Both the position numbers and the translations under genes were made by a program. Below are positions 26,381 to 34,547 of a stretch of 64,000 nt of DNA, piece by piece (position 1 is the stretch's first letter; each line of letters begins with the position of its first letter). The notes below the pieces were generated by a model. It was not told where the DNA came from, did no database searches, and worked only from the letters and a program-made list of their open reading frames with translations. Where the stretch lies: positions 62,001-126,000 of the forward strand of contig LNDB01000001.1 of NCBI GenBank assembly GCA_001515265.1, read 5' to 3'. Source of the DNA: Candidatus Dichloromethanomonas elyunquensis. Its GTDB lineage: Bacteria > Bacillota > Desulfitobacteriia > Desulfitobacteriales > Syntrophobotulaceae.

Positions 26381-26418
26381 CCTTCTTTGATAGAACAACT
26401 CTGTCAAAGGAGGTTTTT
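26381..26418 (+). terminator. Terminator of the LysR gene
   Basis: CCTTCTTTGATAGA pairs with TCTGTCAAAGGAGG (14 bp with G-T pairs, loop ACAAC), followed by TTTTTAATTT. Confidence 0.88.
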
Positions 26419-26569
26419 AATTTGGCTTCCCGATTCCATGTATTAAGCGGTCTATAACTCTCTTTAATAACTACTATAAATAATAAATATTTTTCATTGT
26501 TCGCCGGCCGTGCTATTCTCGAGTTACCCGGTACGTACTGATGAAATTATAGAAAAACGGAGGGCGATT

Positions 26570-27592
26570 ATGAAAAACATCTTTAAAGGACTTGTCTTAG
26601 CTGCAATACTGGGCTTTATATCCGAATATGTAATACACAACCTGATTGTTATCGGAGGGCAGAAACCTGTCAGTGGAGTGATTATCGCCATATTGCTGGG
26701 TATTCTGGTGAAAAATACTGTCGGTGTCAGGGACACCTACTTGCCGGGTATTAACTTTGCCCTGAAAAAGATCTTAAAACTTGCAATTATTTTACTTGGC
26801 TTAAACTTGAGTTTCTATGCTGTCATTACTACTGGCGCCAAAGCATTAACGATTATTATTATATGTGTCCTGTTTGCAATTACTATTACCTTCCTCATCG
26901 GTAAAAAGTTGGGATTGCCGGATAAACTGGCCGTCCTAATAGGTGTAGGAACAGCCATTTGCGGCAGTACGGCAATTGTCGCCGCTTCACCTGCCATAGA
27001 TGCACGGGATGAAGAAGTAACTTTCTCGGTAGCCACTATCACGCTTTTTGGTATTCTAGCAATATTTATTTATCCGATTTTAGGAAAAATTATGCTTCTT
27101 TCCAATATGCAATTTGGAACATGGGCCGGAACCGCTGTTCATGAAACGGCTCAAGTCATCGCAGCCGGATTTGCCTACAGCGATGCCGCCGGAAAAATTG
27201 CTACTGTCGTCAAGCTGACTCGTACCGTATTACTGGCACCATTAGTATTTATACTGGGAGTTATTTACTCTAAAAAACAAAAAGCAGCCGGAGCTCAGAA
27301 TGTTAATTATTTCAGTATCTTCCCTTGGTTTGTAGTTGGTTTCGTGGCAATGGCCGCCTTACGTACATTTGGCGACAACCTGTTTACCGGCAGCAGCCAA
27401 TGGTCGTATTTTCTTTCTAAAGCAAGTGACCTTGCCAAGTTTCTGATTGTAACGGCTATGGCAGGAGTGGGTTTGCTGACGAACTTTAGCGAAATGAAAC
27501 GGATTGGGGTTAAGCCTTTTATTGTCGGTCTAGTTGCTTCATTGATTATGGCTGTTTTTAGTTTAACTCTGATATTCGCCTTAGGTATCTAA
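26570..27592 (+). CDS. YeiH/UPF0324-family membrane protein (putative sulfate/anion exporter family)
   Basis: 340 residues from the ATG at 26570, which follows CGGAGGGCG; the longer frame from 26510 has no RBS. It has about ten transmembrane helices and the family segment GVGTAICGSTAIVAASPAI. A LysR regulator precedes it on the same strand, the usual arrangement for yeiH genes, though a terminator lies between them. The substrate is uncertain: members have been linked to sulfite/sulfate or taurine metabolism. Confidence 0.9.
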   Translation: MKNIFKGLVLAAILGFISEYVIHNLIVIGGQKPVSGVIIAILLGILVKNTVGVRDTYLPGINFALKKILKLAIILLGLNLSFYAVITTGAKALTIIIICVLFAITITFLIGKKLGLPDKLAVLIGVGTAICGSTAIVAASPAIDARDEEVTFSVATITLFGILAIFIYPILGKIMLLSNMQFGTWAGTAVHETAQVIAAGFAYSDAAGKIATVVKLTRTVLLAPLVFILGVIYSKKQKAAGAQNVNYFSIFPWFVVGFVAMAALRTFGDNLFTGSSQWSYFLSKASDLAKFLIVTAMAGVGLLTNFSEMKRIGVKPFIVGLVASLIMAVFSLTLIFALGI

Positions 27593-27619
27593 TGACCTTG
27601 CTTTTACCTCCCTTTTTGT

Positions 27620-27672
27620 TTGACCTCCTGTTACTGTTATTAAGTAGCCGGAGGTCAATTTATTATTTTTTT
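27620..27672 (+). terminator. Terminator of the YeiH-type gene
   Basis: TTGACCTCC (27620-27628) pairs perfectly with GGAGGTCAA (27650-27658), followed by TTTATTATTTTTTT. Confidence 0.88.
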
Positions 27673-27706
27673 CGCCATAGATAAAACCCCTATATGATGC
27701 TCTTAC

Positions 27707-28258
27707 TTAATACCATACTATTTCAGGATCAATTTTATGTATGTCAGGGGATCCTGTAAGACGCATAGTCCGGCGCAAATCTTCGTTGGTATCGGTGATC
27801 ACTTTCCGCACACCTTCTCCTCCTTCTGATGCCAAACCGGACATTACCATCCTGCCGGCCAAGACCCCGTTTGCCCCTAATGCCAAAGCTTTAAAAACAT
27901 CCGTCCCTTTGGTTATCCCACCATCGACAAATATGGGAATTTTCCCCTCAATAACTTTCACAATACGCGGCAGAACTTTCAAAGGCGGTACTGCACTATC
28001 CACAATTGAACCGCCGTGATTAGAAACTACAATAGCTTCCGCCCCGGCTGCCGCAGCCCCTTTCGCAACTTCTTGCATAGGATTTGGACATATGCCTCCC
28101 AGTCCTGACAGCGGGGCAACCATCACAGGCGTGGAAAATGTTTCCCCAAAAAGCTTCATTTCCGTTGAGGCCTCTCCCGAATCTATTACCCGGGTTTCAA
28201 TCATCAGCGAGTCGAAGTAGTCACGGGTTAGATTGCGGACACTGCGTTTTTCGTCCAT
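27707..28258 (-). pseudogene. FMN-dependent alpha-hydroxyacid dehydrogenase with in-frame internal deletion
   Basis: The 183-residue frame is intact but about 110-120 residues short. It begins normally (SVRNLTRDYFDSLMIETRVI, then FGETFSTPVMVAPLSGLGG) and ends normally (AIVVSNHGGSIVDSAVPP, IPIFVDGGITKGTDVFKALALGANG, SPDIHKIDPEIVWY). The middle of the barrel, which carries FMN-binding strands and substrate contacts, is missing between EVAKGAAAAGA and EAIVV. The two Ala-Gly-Ala sequences at the join suggest recombination between short repeats. It retains an RBS (GAGGAGG) and a TetR-type operator upstream, so it was lost recently or has a new role as a short protein. Confidence 0.8.
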
Positions 28259-28281
28259 AAATACCTCCTCATAGCTTTTAA

Positions 28282-28295
28282 ACCAACCGGTTGGT
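28282..28295. promoter_or_regulatory. TetR-type operator 1
   Basis: Perfect 14-bp palindrome ACCAACCGGTTGGT, 24 bp upstream of the truncated dehydrogenase start. It is identical to the site at 29490 and close to the one at 28961. Confidence 0.75.
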
Positions 28296-28334
28296 ACAAC
28301 CAGGCTATAACATCTTACCCATGACTGAAAAAAT

Positions 28335-28952
28335 CTACTCCTCTTTCCCAGGGGAATATGACGGTAGATAACTGTCGACCAGATACCTGACTAATTCTGT
28401 CATGTCCTTCAAAACGTTAATATCCTGTTTGCTTTTCATCATGAGGATTCCTCCTTCGAGCATTGCTACAATTCCTTGCGCCAGCTTTTCTACCTTTAAA
28501 AAATCTGCCGGTTCAGATGGTTTAATCATTTCCAGCAAAACTAATTTTATTTTTTCTGTCCAATTTTCAAAAACTTCTTTTACTTTTTCGCGAAAACTTT
28601 CATCGTGTTCGCTCATTTCCACTGCTAAATTACCAAATAAACAACCGCATTTTGACCGACTGGTCTTATGAAACATAACAAGCCAGTCAAGCATTTCATC
28701 AAATTTTATTTCAGGGCTTTTGGGGGAACTAAGAATATTTTCCAATAATTGTTTATTAAAGGCCATAAAAGAATAATCTATGACAGCCAATCCCAGTTCA
28801 CGTTTGGATGAAAAATAATAATAAAATTGCCCCTTGCCAATTTGACTTGCCTCTAAAATATCACTGAGTTTGGTATTTTCATATCCTTTGGACCGAATCA
28901 GCAATATAGCTGATTCTATAATTTCCTGGCGTTTTTGGGACAAAATCATCAT
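28335..28952 (-). CDS. TetR/AcrR-family transcriptional repressor
   Basis: 205 residues. The N-terminal TetR HTH spans about 8-55 (TKLSDILEASQIGKGQFYYYFSSKRELG). The C-terminal ligand domain resembles the TetR_C group with CGCLFGNLAVEMSEHDESFREKV. Two adjacent ATGs follow GGAGGA; either may start. The operator at 28961-28974 overlaps its own transcription start region, so it is probably autoregulated, and it likely controls the DsrE-like gene and the truncated dehydrogenase through identical sites. The ligand is unknown. Confidence 0.92.
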   Translation of the reverse strand: MMILSQKRQEIIESAILLIRSKGYENTKLSDILEASQIGKGQFYYYFSSKRELGLAVIDYSFMAFNKQLLENILSSPKSPEIKFDEMLDWLVMFHKTSRSKCGCLFGNLAVEMSEHDESFREKVKEVFENWTEKIKLVLLEMIKPSEPADFLKVEKLAQGIVAMLEGGILMMKSKQDINVLKDMTELVRYLVDSYLPSYSPGKEE

Positions 28953-28960
28953 TCCTCCAT

Positions 28961-29007
28961 ACCTGCCGGTTGGTACGATTATATATTGGCAAGGACTTCC
29001 CTGTCAA
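28961..29007 (-). promoter_or_regulatory. Promoter of the TetR gene with operator 2
   Basis: On the minus strand TTGACA (29002-29007) and TATAAT (28978-28983) are 18 bp apart. The operator variant ACCTGCCGGTTGGT (28961-28974) covers the expected start site. About 40 bp of this promoter are nearly identical to the promoter at 29490-29536. Confidence 0.8.
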
Positions 29008-29025
29008 TTCCGGCTTCTCCTGCCA

Positions 29026-29373
29026 TCAGAAAGTCATTATTTTGATGTCATTCTTTAAGTATTCCGTCAGCGGCTGACCCATAGGTATTACATTCACACC
29101 GAGTCTTTCAAGATTTCCCGTGACGCCATATTGGTCTGCGCATGCCCTGCAGGCCAGTAATTCTACACCTGAATCCTTCATGTTTCCGATATACTCTTGA
29201 AGTTCCTCGTCTTCACTCAACAGTCGGGAGGACGGTCCCCACACGATCAGGGTTACATCTTCCCACCAACCCTTGACCTTGGCATTTAATCCATACATAA
29301 ACACCATTTTTAAGGCAACCTCCCGGTCCGCACTGGTCCAAATGATAACCAGTTTGTCGTTCATTAACGGCAT
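29026..29373 (-). CDS. DsrE-family small protein
   Basis: 115 residues from the ATG at 29373, nine bases after AGAGAGG; an ATG nine bases further up touches the RBS. The fold pattern (KLVIIWTSADREVALKMVFMY, WGPSSRLL and the central ELLACRACADQYG with a CxxC pair) matches DsrE/DsrF-like proteins, which carry sulfur or act in redox reactions. It has its own TetR-controlled promoter at 29490-29536. A direct sulfur-transfer role is not shown, since the Cys arrangement differs between subfamilies. Confidence 0.82.
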   Translation of the reverse strand: MPLMNDKLVIIWTSADREVALKMVFMYGLNAKVKGWWEDVTLIVWGPSSRLLSEDEELQEYIGNMKDSGVELLACRACADQYGVTGNLERLGVNVIPMGQPLTEYLKNDIKIMTF

Positions 29374-29489
29374 AATATTCATCCTCTCTTTTAAACTTAA
29401 GACAAGACAATACTCAGCATTTTTTCTTTAGAATAAATAGGCTGATGCTTTCTTACCTCCTTTTAAATAAATGTATCTTCCAGCAATAA

Positions 29490-29536
29490 ACCAACCGGTT
29501 GGTACAATTATATATTGGTAAGGATTGCCCTGTCAA
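29490..29536 (-). promoter_or_regulatory. Promoter of the DsrE-like gene with TetR operator 3
   Basis: Minus-strand TTGACA (29531-29536) and TATAAT (29507-29512) are 18 bp apart, followed by the perfect palindrome ACCAACCGGTTGGT (29490-29503) over the start site. Spacing and flanks copy those of the TetR gene promoter. Confidence 0.85.
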
Positions 29537-29538
29537 TC

Positions 29539-29736
29539 TCAGCCCGTCAGTGCAATTTTGATATAGGTCCCCATAATCCCTATGGCGCTGAAGATGCTAA
29601 TTAAAAGAAGTTTTTCCAGCCAATCGCTGCGCCGCCGCATGGCATTTTTAAATACTTTCGTTTTACTGAGCAAATAGGCTATCGTCACGATCATACCGGT
29701 ATTTTGGCTAAGCTTAAGGAAAAGCTGGAGGATCAT
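29539..29736 (-). pseudogene. N-terminal fragment of a LytS-type (5TMR-LYT) membrane sensor
   Basis: About 65 residues from the ATG at 29736. The sequence (NTGMIVTIAYLLSKTKVFK, then the late GIMGTYIKIAL) resembles the first two transmembrane segments of LytS-family sensor kinases. It stops abruptly where the protein would normally continue for hundreds of residues, three bases before the promoter of the DsrE-like gene. This suggests a deletion remnant. It could be a small membrane protein in its own right; the RBS is weak. Confidence 0.5.
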
Positions 29737-29823
29737 GGTTATCACCGCCTTAGAGATAACGGGTTATATTCTGCTATCATTCCACATCTTCCCTTTATTT
29801 CCTTCTGACAGGACTGATTTTCA

Positions 29824-29861
29824 TAAAAAAACAAACTTCAGTATTTTGTACCGAAGTTTGT
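29824..29861 (-). terminator. Terminator of the tRNA pair
   Basis: ACAAACTTC (29831-29839) pairs with GAAGTTTGT (29853-29861), followed on the minus strand by a run of T. It lies just downstream of both tRNA genes. Confidence 0.85.
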
Positions 29862-29894
29862 GGTCTATACAATATGTTATTATCCTAACATAAT

Positions 29895-29969
29895 TGGTGG
29901 GCCCACCTGGGATCGAACCAGGGACCAACCGGTTATGAGCCGGCCGCTCTACCGCTGAGCTATAGGCCC
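29895..29969 (-). tRNA. tRNA with CAU anticodon (elongator Met or lysidine-type Ile)
   Basis: 75 nt including an encoded CCA. The acceptor stem GGGCCTA pairs with TGGGCCC, the D arm is GCTCAGCGGTAGAGC, the anticodon loop is CTCATAA and the T arm contains GGTTCGATCC. The GGxCC acceptor with a CTCATAA loop somewhat favours tRNA-Ile(CAU) that needs TilS modification, but elongator Met is possible. Confidence 0.9.
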
Positions 29970-29976
29970 AATGAAA

Positions 29977-30051
29977 TGGCTCCCCGAGCTGGATTCGAAC
30001 CAGCAACCTACCGGTTAACAGCCGGTCGCTCCACCGTTGAGCTATCGAGGA
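29977..30051 (-). tRNA. tRNA-Asn (GTT)
   Basis: 75 nt with encoded CCA and discriminator G. Acceptor TCCTCGA pairs with TCGGGGA (one G-U), the D arm is present, the anticodon stem CCGGC...GCCGG-type encloses CTGTTAA, and the T arm is GGTTCGAATCC. It is 7 bp upstream of the CAU tRNA and probably co-transcribed. Confidence 0.94.
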
Positions 30052-30232
30052 AAGCCTGCGTCGTTTATTATACGGAATTATCTCGGCATGGTCAAGTATC
30101 TTGTAAATTTTTTTTATCTGATTTTTAGCAATAATAACCAGATATACAAGAAGGGCATCTTGTTCTAATAGTTTAATCTTTTAATGAAAAAAGCTCAATA
30201 TGAATTGGTTTCCAAATTTTAAAAAAACTATT

Positions 30233-31333
30233 TTAGTCCAGGTAATCTTTTAATTTTTTGCTGCGGCTGGGGTGGCGCAACTTCCGTAAAGCTTTTGCTT
30301 CAATTTGTCTGATCCTTTCCCGGGTGACCCCAAATTCCTGCCCAACCTCTTCAAGGGTCCGCGTTCTTCCGTCATCCAATCCGAAACGCAAGCGCAATAC
30401 TTTTTCTTCTCTGGGAGTGAGTGTTTCTAATACTTCCTCCAACTGTTCCTTCAGCAGAATAAAGGAGGCCGCCTCCGAAGGAGCAGGGGCATCTTCATCG
30501 GGGATAAAGTCGCCCAAATGAGAATCCTCCTCTTCGCCAATGGGAGTTTCCAGAGAAACGGGTTCCTGTGCGATCTTTAAGATTTCCCGGACCCTTTCCT
30601 CGGGAATATCCATCACCTTTGCGGTTTCATCCGGCGTAGGATCCCTCCCCAGTTCTTGAAGGAGCTGCCTATTCACGCGAATCAGCTTATTAATGGTTTC
30701 AACCATGTGGACAGGTATCCGGATCGTTCTGGCTTGGTCAGCGATAGCGCGGGTAATCGCCTGCCTAATCCACCAAGTGGCATAGGTGCTGAACTTAAAT
30801 CCTTTCCGGTAATCGAACTTTTCGACTGCTTTGATCAGCCCCAGATTGCCTTCCTGGATGAGATCCAGAAAGAGCATGCCGCGGCCAACATACCGTTTGG
30901 CAATACTGACCACAAGCCTGAGATTGGCTTCAGCCAAACGCCTTTTGGCAATTTCATCTCCGGCTTCCATCTTCAGGGCCAGATCAATTTCTTCTTCCGC
31001 AGTTAACAGCGGTACCCTGCCGATTTCTTTCAGATACATCCGAACCGGATCATCAATCCCCACACCCTCGGGGATAGATAGATCAATATCGGTCTCGTTG
31101 GCAATTTCATCGGCAAGTTCCTTTGTTTCCTTATCAATTTCAACATCCACATTGTCTTCAACGACATCAATACCCATACCGCTCAGTTGATCATAGATTT
31201 CCTCGATTTGCTCCTCTGAAAGGTCAACTTTCTGCAAAGCATTGGCAATCTCATCGTAAGTAAGATTTCCTTTTGTTTTCCCCAATTCAATCAGGTTGGT
31301 GACATTTTCTTTTTTTTGTTCATCAACCATCAT
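30233..31333 (-). CDS. rpoD: Primary sigma factor SigA/RpoD
   Basis: 366 residues from the ATG at 31333, which follows AAGGGGGAACCTCC; the longer frame would overlap dnaG and lacks an RBS. Region 1.2 ([16 protein letters not shown]), region 2 ([35 protein letters not shown]), region 3 and the region 4 HTH ([20 protein letters not shown]) are all present. It lies directly downstream of dnaG, the classic macromolecular-synthesis arrangement. Confidence 0.98.
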   Translation of the reverse strand: MMVDEQKKENVTNLIELGKTKGNLTYDEIANALQKVDLSEEQIEEIYDQLSGMGIDVVEDNVDVEIDKETKELADEIANETDIDLSIPEGVGIDDPVRMYLKEIGRVPLLTAEEEIDLALKMEAGDEIAKRRLAEANLRLVVSIAKRYVGRGMLFLDLIQEGNLGLIKAVEKFDYRKGFKFSTYATWWIRQAITRAIADQARTIRIPVHMVETINKLIRVNRQLLQELGRDPTPDETAKVMDIPEERVREILKIAQEPVSLETPIGEEEDSHLGDFIPDEDAPAPSEAASFILLKEQLEEVLETLTPREEKVLRLRFGLDDGRTRTLEEVGQEFGVTRERIRQIEAKALRKLRHPSRSKKLKDYLD

Positions 31334-31379
31334 GGAGGTTCCCCCTTCCAGCGGGTAATTCGTAACAAATCCACCGGTC

Positions 31380-33218
31380 TTATTTTTCGCCACGTTTCAA
31401 CCGCTCTCCTATCTCCTGGAGCAAGGCCATGGCCCCAGCCATGTCTCCGGATTTTTCTAATCGTATCATTCTGGTTTGCAACTCTTCAATGGTTTCCTTA
31501 TTTTTAGCGGAAAGGATCGAAGCAATGCAATCCTTAAGCAAGGTTTCGGCATGATTGGTATCCAATTCCAACTGAAAAATTTCTGCTAGGCGCCGTTGAA
31601 CCTGTTGATACCAAGAAGCGTCATTCTCCATATGCTCTAAATTATACTTCGGAAAATGATCAAAAATATACCGATGTTCCTTCAATCTCCAAAAATTTTC
31701 TTCCAGATTCTCAAGCACGCCGGCCTTTAATTCAGGCTTTTCTAGAACAAGTCTTAAAATGATTTGTTCAGCCCGGAAAACTCCCAAAGGAACGAAAGAA
31801 TCCAAAGGGTAGTCAAATTCTTTCCCTTCTATAGTATTTCTTTTTTTTACAGAAATATCCTGTTTTTGAGAAAAATTTTCGAGTTTTCCTTTGTTTTCTC
31901 TGCTTTTCTTGACTAGGCTGTCTATTTCATGTTGTACCGCATCCAGTGTAAGTCCGAGTTCAAGACTTAAATACCGCTCGTACCCTTCCCTTTCAACGGC
32001 ACTGGGATTTTTGAGGATATCAGGCGCCAGTTTCCGAATGAGTTCCGCTTTATCGGGAATGGTCCGCAGAGGATGTTCCTGAATCAGAACCTTGTATTTA
32101 TACTCGATAAAAGTAACGGCATTTTCCAGGTTCCTGCCAAATTCATCCGGTGAGTGTCCCCTTAAAAATTCATCAGGGTCTTTGGCATTATCTAATGTCA
32201 GCACGCTAACTTTCATGCCCTCTTCCAGAAGAATCTCTCCGGCCCTTAAAGCTGCCTGAACTCCGGCAGTATCGGAATCATAACCGATAATTACCTTGTT
32301 GGCATACTTTTTCAATATCTTGGCCTGGTCTCTGGTAAGGGCAGTCCCCAGTGAGGCAACTGCATTTGAAAAGCCGGCTTTATGAACTGCAATGGTATCC
32401 ATATAGCCTTCCAAGAGCAAAGAATAACCTGCCTCCCTGATTCCCCGGTAAGCCAAATGGATGCCATATAAGTTGCGTCCTTTATAGAAAAAAGCAGTTT
32501 CGGGGGAGTTAAGATATTTGGGCAAGGAATCATCAAGTACCCTGCCGCCAAAAGCAACAGGAGAACCTCGGAGATCAGATATTGTGTACATAACCCTTCC
32601 CCGAAAGCGGTCATAAAAACTAATACTGCCATCATCATTAATTTTTTGTACTGCAAGTCCGAATTCTGCCAACTCTTGGGCTGTAAACCCTTTCGCAGAC
32701 ATCTCTTTGAGCAGACCGTCCCATCGCTCAGGCGCATATCCCAAGCGGAAGACCCCAATGGTATTTTGATCTATTCCTCTGCCCATAAGGTACTTTAGTC
32801 CGGCCTGCCCTTCCGGCCGGCGGATAAGCACATCCTGAAAATATTTGGCTGCATGTTCGTAAATTTCTTTAAATTGGCTGCGTTTCTGTTCAATTTTCTT
32901 TTCTTGCGGGGAAAGCTCTTTGGCAGGAAGAGAAAGTCCGATTTTCCGGGCGGCATAGGCAACAGCCTCGATGAAAGTAAAATTTTCCTTTTTTATGAGA
33001 AAGGAAAAGATATTTCCCCCTGTTTGACACCCAAAGCAATAAAACATCTGCCTCTCAGGATTGACATGAAAACTAGGTGTCTTTTCAGAATGAAACGGAC
33101 AAAGCCCTTGATAGTTTTTGCCCGTACGTTTTAATACAACATACTCAGATATGATTTCAACAATATCGGACTGCCGGCGCACTTTTTCAATAAAATCTTC
33201 TGCAATCCTGTTGTCCAC
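31380..33218 (-). CDS. dnaG: DNA primase
   Basis: 612 residues. The N-terminal zinc-binding domain has [14 protein letters not shown] and [11 protein letters not shown]. The TOPRIM core shows [15 protein letters not shown] and [12 protein letters not shown], and the C-terminal part is the helicase-binding region. It makes RNA primers at the replication fork. It is followed by rpoD after about 45 bp and preceded by dgt. Confidence 0.97.
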   Translation of the reverse strand: MDNRIAEDFIEKVRRQSDIVEIISEYVVLKRTGKNYQGLCPFHSEKTPSFHVNPERQMFYCFGCQTGGNIFSFLIKKENFTFIEAVAYAARKIGLSLPAKELSPQEKKIEQKRSQFKEIYEHAAKYFQDVLIRRPEGQAGLKYLMGRGIDQNTIGVFRLGYAPERWDGLLKEMSAKGFTAQELAEFGLAVQKINDDGSISFYDRFRGRVMYTISDLRGSPVAFGGRVLDDSLPKYLNSPETAFFYKGRNLYGIHLAYRGIREAGYSLLLEGYMDTIAVHKAGFSNAVASLGTALTRDQAKILKKYANKVIIGYDSDTAGVQAALRAGEILLEEGMKVSVLTLDNAKDPDEFLRGHSPDEFGRNLENAVTFIEYKYKVLIQEHPLRTIPDKAELIRKLAPDILKNPSAVEREGYERYLSLELGLTLDAVQHEIDSLVKKSRENKGKLENFSQKQDISVKKRNTIEGKEFDYPLDSFVPLGVFRAEQIILRLVLEKPELKAGVLENLEENFWRLKEHRYIFDHFPKYNLEHMENDASWYQQVQRRLAEIFQLELDTNHAETLLKDCIASILSAKNKETIEELQTRMIRLEKSGDMAGAMALLQEIGERLKRGEK

Positions 33219-33347
33219 TTTACAGCACGCCCTTTAAACCCCTAACAATCGGACACAATGCGTGATCAAAAACTTGATTTGACAGACTTTATTATCTTTC
33301 GATAAAATTCTAGTTTTTCCTTCTTTGAGACATGAAAAACTATTTTT

Positions 33348-34337
33348 TTATTCTTGAGGAATGAAAAAATGTTTAAATGTGCTAATGGCATAGTTATCCG
33401 TTAATCCCGCAATATAGTCCGTTATAGCCCTTTCACAGTCCCCCGCTGCCCATTCCATGTATTCCGGAGGAAGTACGTCAAGGTGATGCCGGTAATAATC
33501 AAACAGGATTTCCAGGATGAGACGTCCTTTGCTGCGTTCTTCTCGAAGTTCATTGCATAAATACACTTTTTCAAACATAAAAGACCGGAATTCATCCATC
33601 GCCTGTCTGACTGCCCGGGAAAGGGTAACGCTTTCCTTCCCGTCCGACTCCCTGATCATATCGGTAACCATTGTGGTAATCATTTCGCTTGTCGTAGTGC
33701 CAATAATCTCTTTGACGATCATCGGCAGGTCATAGCGAAACAACAGTCCCGCTCTGAGTGCATCATCATAATCGTGACAAAGATAAGCGATGCGATCCCC
33801 GGTTTTGACCACCTGGCCCTCTAATGTCTTGGGAATTCCATTGCCGGTATGATGGAGAATCCCGTCCAGAACTTGTTCCGTTAGATTGAGACCGCTGCCG
33901 CCGCCGGTAAGAACGGTAAAAATTCTGACAGATTGCTCATTATGCTCAAAATGGCCGATGATTGCAGACAAGGCTTCTTCTCCAACATGTCCGAACGGTG
34001 TATGCCCAACATCATGACCCAAGGCAATTGCTTCGATGAGGTCTTCATTGAGTCGTAACCCTCTGCCGATCGTCCTGCAAATCTGTGCAACTTCCAAACT
34101 ATGGGTCATTCTGGTACGATAATGATCGCCGGTCGGGGCAATATATACTTGGGTTTTATGTTTTAAACGGCGAAATGGCTTGCTGTGCAGGATCCGGTCC
34201 CTATCCCGCTGAAATTCAGTTCTGACCGTACACGTTTCTTCCTCTTTGGCCCTTCCGGCTTCGGCGCTTTTTGCTGCAAAGGGTGACAGTCTTTGGTATT
34301 CTTCTTGTTCTGTTCTTTCCCTAACTAATAGGGACAT
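33348..34337 (-). CDS. dgt: Deoxyguanosinetriphosphate triphosphohydrolase-like HD protein
   Basis: 329 residues from the ATG at 34337, preceded by GGGAG; the longer frame starts 18 bp upstream. HD-domain ligands are in YRTRMTHSLEVAQICRTIGR, ALGHDVGHTPFGHVGEEAL and AYLCHDYDDAL. It hydrolyses dNTPs to deoxynucleosides and tripolyphosphate. Location between ppdK and dnaG is common in Peptococcaceae and clostridia but not in Bacillus. Confidence 0.93.
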   Translation of the reverse strand: MSLLVRERTEQEEYQRLSPFAAKSAEAGRAKEEETCTVRTEFQRDRDRILHSKPFRRLKHKTQVYIAPTGDHYRTRMTHSLEVAQICRTIGRGLRLNEDLIEAIALGHDVGHTPFGHVGEEALSAIIGHFEHNEQSVRIFTVLTGGGSGLNLTEQVLDGILHHTGNGIPKTLEGQVVKTGDRIAYLCHDYDDALRAGLLFRYDLPMIVKEIIGTTTSEMITTMVTDMIRESDGKESVTLSRAVRQAMDEFRSFMFEKVYLCNELREERSKGRLILEILFDYYRHHLDVLPPEYMEWAAGDCERAITDYIAGLTDNYAISTFKHFFIPQE

Positions 34338-34547
34338 AGTGATCTCCCGCTTCATTCAGTCCAAATTGATTCAGAGCCGAGAAATCCGCCTTACAGGCGG
34401 AAAAAAACATTTGTACTTTGTACAGCTATATTCAACAAAGGATATCGATAATCCTTTTTTTACAGATAGAATTTTACAGGCATTTACAAAATGCTGTAAA
34501 TGCCCTGATTATTGGTATTAAGTTAATTATCCCCAGCCTTATCCATA

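Noticed and set aside
29921-29937. ACCAACCGGTT-like sequence that resembles the TetR operator
   Set aside because: It is the anticodon arm of the CAU tRNA; the similarity is incidental and the second half of the palindrome is missing.
30130-30185. Small hairpin downstream of rpoD
   Set aside because: ACAAGA/TCTTGT is only six base pairs with no clear U-run, too weak to call a terminator.
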